NCBI GenBank assembly: GCA_024279555.1
Contig: JAJRRK010000009.1
Span: forward strand, 1 to 34,569
Length of the DNA stretch: 34,569 bases
From: Campylobacterales bacterium
GTDB lineage: Bacteria; Campylobacterota; Campylobacteria; Campylobacterales; Sulfurovaceae
Direction of reading: 5' to 3'
Below, piece after piece: positions 31,201-34,569 of this stretch. The notes under the pieces were generated by a model. That model was not told where the DNA came from. It saw nothing but the letters and a program-made list of their open reading frames with translations, and made no database searches. A program made the position numbers and the translations under genes. Each line of letters opens with the position of its first letter. Position 1 is the stretch's first letter.

Positions 31201-31255
31201 AAACTTAAAGAAAGTAAAACCAAAAATAATTATAAAAATAAGTAGATTTAAGTTT
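31201..31255 (-). promoter_or_regulatory. Inverted repeat flanking a -10-like core before Roadblock copy 2
   Basis: AAACTTAAA (31201-31209) and TTTAAGTTT (31247-31255) are exact complements 37 bases apart. Between them, on the minus strand, TATAAT lies at 31229-31234, 62 bases before the Roadblock ATG. The spacing suits a looping or dimeric regulator around the promoter, but the region is very AT-rich, so chance cannot be excluded. Confidence 0.4.
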
Positions 31256-31301
31256 GCTAAAAAAATAAAGTGTTTTTTTATGGTTTTTCATGTAGTGTTT
31301 G

Positions 31302-31336
31302 CATCAAAAGAGAACACGCTGTGTGCTCTTTTGATG
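31302..31336 (-). terminator. Strong hairpin after sorB
   Basis: CATCAAAAGAG and CTCTTTTGATG are perfect 11-base complements, with a further inner ACAC/GTGT pairing. It lies 33 bases past the sorB stop. No T-run follows on the minus strand, so it may be a 3' stabilising hairpin and not a classical terminator. Confidence 0.55.
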
Positions 31337-31369
31337 TGTTGTTTGAGAATAATTTGTGTATGGGCAGTT

Positions 31370-31678
31370 TTACTTCTCCTTCCCATTCCCGTAATGTTCA
31401 AACAGATAATCAGTAATGATCTTTGCATCTTGCTCAGAAATTGGTGCTTTGAAGTGGACGATCATCTTGTCGACCTTGCCTCTCCAGAATGCTTTGGACT
31501 GTCTGCCCTGATTGATGATATAGCCGAACGAGTGACACATGAGGCAGTTTGCCTGTACAACATCGAAACCTTTGCCCATTTTGATGGGGAAGGCTACATA
31601 CGGTACTTCGATCTTCTCTTTGACCTGTGCCATCATGGGGGTGAGGGCGATCAGTGTGGTTAAAACTATTTTTTTCAT
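31370..31678 (-). CDS. sorB: Sulfite dehydrogenase cytochrome c subunit (SorB-like)
   Basis: From ATG 31678 the protein has 102 residues with a signal peptide (MKKIVLTTLIALTPMMA). One haem site CLMCH (Cys45, Cys48, His49) is followed by a short helical tail with ITDYLFEHYG, typical of small cytochrome c domains. It sits 13 bases after a sulfite-oxidase-type molybdoenzyme, the SorA/SorB arrangement, and should take electrons from SorA to the respiratory chain in the periplasm. The ORF track start at 31975 runs back into sorA and was rejected. Confidence 0.87.
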   Translation of the reverse strand: MKKIVLTTLIALTPMMAQVKEKIEVPYVAFPIKMGKGFDVVQANCLMCHSFGYIINQGRQSKAFWRGKVDKMIVHFKAPISEQDAKIITDYLFEHYGNGKEK

Positions 31679-31691
31679 CTTTTGTGTTCCT

Positions 31692-32897
31692 TTATACAAC
31701 TTCGACAGTGACGACATCGATACCGTTATATTTGTATCCGCCGTGGTTCCACTTGATATCTTTTGCCAAAGGCTGTTCTTCGCCCAGTTTGTTGATCGCT
31801 TTTGCCATGATCTCAAGTTTGCCGAGTTTTTTGGGCTTAAAGCTGTAGCGGAAAGTACGGTAGGCGTAGCGTCCGAGTTTTCCGCTGTCAAGAATGGCAT
31901 CTTCCCAGGTTTTTCCGCCGTCAAGTGAGATCTTAACGGTTTTGATACCTGCACCGCCGTCAAATGCGACACCACGTACGACTGCCTGTGACTTGAGCGT
32001 CAGTTTGTCCCCATTTGTCGGGTATCCGATAACCGATTTGACGTTCATTCTGTAGATAGGTTTTGTTTTTGGGAACTTCTTTTCAGGCGTTTCACACTCA
32101 CACTCATTGTCCGGCACAACATAGGCGTGATCCATAAAGAAGAGCTTCTCATATTTGTCCGAAACGGTGATGTTGTCGATCATTTTGATCCAGCTGTCGG
32201 AATAGACGCCCGGAATGACCAGTCTGACGGGAAAACCGTTCAGGTAGGGAAGGTCTTCGCCGTTCATCTGGTAGGCAATGATGACGTGGTCATCCAACTC
32301 ATCGAGATGGAGTTCACGGATGAAGTCAGGGGTTTCGTAGTAGGCTGCCTTTTCGCTTCCGCGTACTGCAAGCCACTCGGCACCCTTTTTGACACCGGCT
32401 CTGTCGAGAATGTCACGCAGCCTGACCCCTTTCCAGAGTGCGCAGCCCATAGCGCCGTTACCCCACTGGATACCGCCTGCGGTAGGACTGAAGGCTGAAC
32501 GGCTGTTACCGCCACATTGCAGTACAGCAGCCACTTCAACCTGCTCATAGTCCTCTTTGAGCTCTTTAAGCGAGATCTTGAGCGCTTTGTTGACCATACC
32601 GTTGACGCTGATGGTGAACTTGTCCGGGTCGATATAGGTCGGGATATCCGGCATATGCCAGCGTACGAAGAACTGGTCGTTGGGAGTCAGCGCACAGGTG
32701 AAGACTTCTCTTGGGGTCTCCAGCAGCGGCGGTCTGTCTGAGTAGGTGATAAGTGGGCGCTTCTCGGGAAAGGCGACATCACTGATCTTGCGGTTGTCAA
32801 TGGGCTGGTGGGTTGTACCTGCCTCAGCAGCGGTCGTACCGAGTGCGGCGGCACCGGCTGTGACAGCGGCTTTTTTGAAAAATTCTCGTCTTTTCAT
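31692..32897 (-). CDS. sorA: Sulfite:cytochrome c oxidoreductase molybdopterin subunit (SorA-like)
   Basis: This 401-residue protein has a Tat signal (MKRREFFKKAAVTAGAAALG) for export with its cofactor. The sulfite oxidase fold follows: VNGMVNKALKISLKEL, the molybdenum-binding Cys128 in VLQCGGNSRSAF, WGNGAMGCALWKGVRLRDIL, GFPVRLVIPGVYSDSWIKMI, and a C-terminal dimerisation domain with GGAGIKTVKISLDGGKTWEDA. It oxidises sulfite to sulfate in the periplasm and donates electrons to SorB. A related Cys/Tat enzyme pair exists in Campylobacter (Cj0005/Cj0004 as I recall). It fits sulfur-based energy metabolism. Confidence 0.92.
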   Translation of the reverse strand: MKRREFFKKAAVTAGAAALGTTAAEAGTTHQPIDNRKISDVAFPEKRPLITYSDRPPLLETPREVFTCALTPNDQFFVRWHMPDIPTYIDPDKFTISVNGMVNKALKISLKELKEDYEQVEVAAVLQCGGNSRSAFSPTAGGIQWGNGAMGCALWKGVRLRDILDRAGVKKGAEWLAVRGSEKAAYYETPDFIRELHLDELDDHVIIAYQMNGEDLPYLNGFPVRLVIPGVYSDSWIKMIDNITVSDKYEKLFFMDHAYVVPDNECECETPEKKFPKTKPIYRMNVKSVIGYPTNGDKLTLKSQAVVRGVAFDGGAGIKTVKISLDGGKTWEDAILDSGKLGRYAYRTFRYSFKPKKLGKLEIMAKAINKLGEEQPLAKDIKWNHGGYKYNGIDVVTVEVV

Positions 32898-33088
32898 AAA
32901 ATACCTTTTTAGGGGGAGATGATATGACCGGAAATATGGCCATAGATGAAAATATTATGCGGATTTATGGCTTAACGAAGCCTGAAACAGGGATGAAAGC
33001 AGGGAATTCCCGATGATTACAGGTAAAGTGTGTTAATAAGTAATACTGTACACTTTTAAATATCAGTTAAATTTATCTGAACAAAATG

Positions 33089-33670
33089 CTATAGCTTATT
33101 TTTTCTTCCCACAATACCCTGCTTACGCATACGATAGAGTTCGTGGGGTTCATTCCAGAACTCTACATAGTGAAGTATTTCGAAGCTCCCCTCAAGTAGC
33201 GTTTTAAGTTCTCCTTCTCCAAGAAGAAAATCGGGGTTGGAGTCCTGTTTTTCATTCTCCGGGTGCTGCATATAGGTTTCGATGACAAAAAGTGCCTGTG
33301 GTTTCAGAGATGCTGCTGTTCGTGCAATGAGTTTACGGTCAAGATAGTTGGTCATGACAGCAAGGTCATAATATGCCTCTTTGGGTGTGAAGGTATCAAG
33401 GTCGGCCTCTATGGGTGTAATATCAAGATCTGAAGCATGTTCATGAAGTGATGATAACGCGACAGAAGAGATATCGACCGCATCGACGCAAAATCCGTGT
33501 TTTGCAAGAAATATGCTGTTACGCCCACTGCCGCAGGCAAGGTCTATGGCATGTTTCCCGGGTGCTTGCCGGTAGTGGTTCTCCAGGACAAGGCTGGGTG
33601 GACGCGCTTCCAGCAGTACGGGTTTCTCCTGATACTTCTGGTTCCATTTAGTGCGGTCTTTTTCTGCCAT
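33089..33670 (-). CDS. TehB-like class I SAM-dependent methyltransferase (paralog of 20214-20804)
   Basis: This 193-residue protein has the SAM motif AIDLACGSGRNSIFLAKHGF, VDAVDISSVALSSL, and a LKPQALFVIETYMQHP strand. It aligns along its whole length with the 20214-20804 methyltransferase, including the N-terminal DxxxWNxKY and the HPENEKQDSNPDFLLGEGELK segment. The substrate is unknown. It follows the HIT gene by nine bases, so the Sua5-like, HIT and methyltransferase genes look like one operon. The 191-base gap between it and sorA (32898-33088) contains a GGGAATTCCC palindrome and nothing else I can assign. Confidence 0.87.
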   Translation of the reverse strand: MAEKDRTKWNQKYQEKPVLLEARPPSLVLENHYRQAPGKHAIDLACGSGRNSIFLAKHGFCVDAVDISSVALSSLHEHASDLDITPIEADLDTFTPKEAYYDLAVMTNYLDRKLIARTAASLKPQALFVIETYMQHPENEKQDSNPDFLLGEGELKTLLEGSFEILHYVEFWNEPHELYRMRKQGIVGRKNKL

Positions 33671-33679
33671 AGGCGTACC

Positions 33680-34045
33680 TTACGAAAGTTTTTCGGTCAG
33701 TTTTTTACAAAACACTTCAAAAGATGGAAGCTCCAGTGTGGATTCACGCTGCTTCGTTCCCCACATGGGTTCAGGGAAATAGCTGTCCTCTTTGAACCGT
33801 GCCATGATGTGCCAGTGAACATGGGGCAGGTAGTTGCCAAATGAAGCAATGTTGATCTTGTCGGGTGTGTAGTAGGTGATCATCTCTTTTTCAATGATAT
33901 CGAGCAGATCGTAGATCTCGAATTTGATCTCGGACGGCACTTCGCTCATCTCCTTGTAGGGGTGCTGCGTGAAGATTTTCAGCCACGGTATCTCACTTGC
34001 TTCGGTTTCGATGCGGATGGTTTCGTTTGCATAGATGACAGACAT
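33680..34045 (-). CDS. HIT family protein
   Basis: This 121-residue protein has the histidine triad HVHWHIMAR near residues 74-82, which defines the HIT superfamily of nucleotide hydrolases and transferases. The rest (SEIPWLKIF, LLDIIEKEM, FPEPMWGTKQR) is compatible with a small bacterial HIT protein. The substrate is unknown, perhaps an adenylated compound. It overlaps the Sua5-like gene by one base (TGATG). Confidence 0.9.
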   Translation of the reverse strand: MSVIYANETIRIETEASEIPWLKIFTQHPYKEMSEVPSEIKFEIYDLLDIIEKEMITYYTPDKINIASFGNYLPHVHWHIMARFKEDSYFPEPMWGTKQRESTLELPSFEVFCKKLTEKLS

Positions 34046-34491
34046 CAGCGTATCCTTTTCATGGTGGTTCTGCCCAGCTTCAAAATGGCAGAGGGTTTAT
34101 GCGCTTCTCCCAGTGGTGCAACAATGACATCAGCAGACGCTTTGGCATAAGCTTCATCGTACGGTTTACCACTGAGGTTTGCAGAGGTTGTGTACGCCCA
34201 CTGCAGCCGATTGAGAAGAAGTGTGTGGTAACTGTTTCGTACAAGGCGGTAGGAGTGTCCATCGGGCATGATGAATGTCGTGCGATTGGCGCGTCTGAGG
34301 CGGTTTTTGTGTGCTGCAGGTACACGGGTGAAAGATTGCAGTGTTTTGAGTGAGGTAAGTGCTTTGATGTAGTATTTATGCGGCGGACGTTGTTTGATTT
34401 GCGTCAGTTTTGCCTCATTTTGGGAGACAAAACCGATAGTCGTGTCGGTCTGAGTGAGAAAAACATACGATCTTAACGCTTCACGCTTCAC
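34045..34491 (-). CDS. Sua5/YciO/YrdC family protein, start inside a heptamer repeat
   Basis: The 148-residue protein shows YrdC-fold motifs: TQTDTTIGFVSQ, KQRPPHKYYIKAL and TTSANLSGKPYDEAYA. TsaC/Sua5 proteins make threonylcarbamoyl-AMP for tRNA t6A; shorter relatives such as YciO have unclear roles, and this one is short. The only in-frame start visible before the domain is GTG 34491, which lies within a tandem heptamer array, so residues 1-5 are encoded by the repeat. Family members usually start almost directly at the TQTDTT strand. Which homologue it is cannot be decided here. Confidence 0.82.
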   Translation of the reverse strand: MKREALRSYVFLTQTDTTIGFVSQNEAKLTQIKQRPPHKYYIKALTSLKTLQSFTRVPAAHKNRLRRANRTTFIMPDGHSYRLVRNSYHTLLLNRLQWAYTTSANLSGKPYDEAYAKASADVIVAPLGEAHKPSAILKLGRTTMKRIR

Positions 34492-34507
34492 GCTTCACTC
34501 TTCACTA
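34473..34507 (-). repeat. Heptamer tandem repeat at the start of the Sua5-like gene
   Basis: Five consecutive heptamers are visible on the plus strand: TTAACGC, TTCACGC, TTCACGC, TTCACTC, TTCACTA. They cover the Sua5-like start codon and the stop codon of the upstream gene. Changing the copy number by one would shift frame between these signals. The units are circular relatives of the array in rlmB. Confidence 0.85.
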
Positions 34508-34569
34508 ACTAAGGTAGTCCTGTATCGCTTTGGGAGCGACACAGCCGTTGTTGGCTTTGAGTTCCTTGA
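34505..34569 (-). CDS. C-terminal end of an unidentified protein (partial)
   Basis: Reading from the window edge on the minus strand gives KELKANNGCVAPKAIQDYLS before TAG at 34505-34507. I do not recognise the tail. The gene lies upstream of the Sua5-like gene with 13 bases between stop and GTG, so they may be co-transcribed. The stop codon falls in the last heptamer of the tandem repeat. Confidence 0.6.
   Translation of the reverse strand, partial: KELKANNGCVAPKAIQDYLS

Noticed and set aside
31679-31975. N-terminal extension of the sorB ORF
   Set aside because: It overlaps sorA in another frame; the signal peptide begins at ATG 31678.
33002-33011. GGGAATTCCC palindrome upstream of sorA
   Set aside because: A ten-base palindrome alone is weak evidence; no second copy or promoter spacing supports it.
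34473-34507. Short CRISPR-like array
   Set aside because: The units are seven bases in direct contact with no spacers, so this is a simple tandem repeat.

Overview
The window looks like chromosomal DNA of a sulfur-oxidising Campylobacterota bacterium of the Sulfurovum/Sulfurimonas type. The block kdsC-lptC-lptA-engB-(membrane protein)-mrdA has the order I remember from Campylobacter relatives. A SorA/SorB-type sulfite dehydrogenase, a c-type cytochrome and an orphan TRAP-type binding protein fit a respiratory chemolithotroph. Genes are tightly packed, with many 1-14 base overlaps. I see no rRNA, tRNA, insertion sequence, integrase or CRISPR array. The assignment rests on gene content and synteny only.

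Layout. 1-5.1 kb (+): the end of hisB, then lipopolysaccharide synthesis and export (kdsC, lptC, lptA), ribosome assembly GTPase engB, a GNAT acetyltransferase, a small membrane protein in a MreD-like position, and PBP2 (mrdA). 5.1-6.5 kb (-): a Ca2+/cation antiporter and ybeY. 6.6-11.1 kb: queC, a small lipoprotein, oxygen-dependent hemF, a half-length asparaginase-domain protein, fabI and rlmB. 11.1-17.4 kb: a DUF2130 coiled-coil/nuclease-like protein, arfB, several hypotheticals, a DUF3298-type protein, a CAP-domain protein and a cytochrome c/Spy-like fusion. 17.6-25.0 kb: a Tat-lipoprotein TRAP binding protein, two methyltransferases, xth, small conserved proteins (DUF4282-like, YaiI, YwbE), a membrane fatty acid desaturase and trmH.

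The most unusual part is a visibly AT-richer block on the minus strand, about 25.0-31.3 kb. In transcription order it holds a Roadblock/LC7 protein plus a 68-residue helical protein, then a second copy of the same pair (125 and 69 residues), then a GAF-domain protein, a 560-residue protein that aligns with a hybrid histidine kinase but has lost its catalytic His, both N-box Asn residues and the G boxes, and an intact hybrid kinase with its own degenerate inner receiver and an intact C-terminal receiver. In each Roadblock pair the intergenic spacer forms two hairpins. The spacer is almost identical between copies (one difference in about 109 bases), whereas the small genes have diverged far more. 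This suggests either gene conversion or a selected RNA element, and the cluster is my best candidate for an undescribed signalling system.

31.4-34.6 kb (-): sorB and sorA, a second TehB-like methyltransferase paralogous to the one at 20.2 kb, a HIT protein, a Sua5/YrdC-like protein whose start lies inside a heptamer tandem repeat, and the end of an unidentified gene. A related heptamer array lies inside the 5' end of rlmB.
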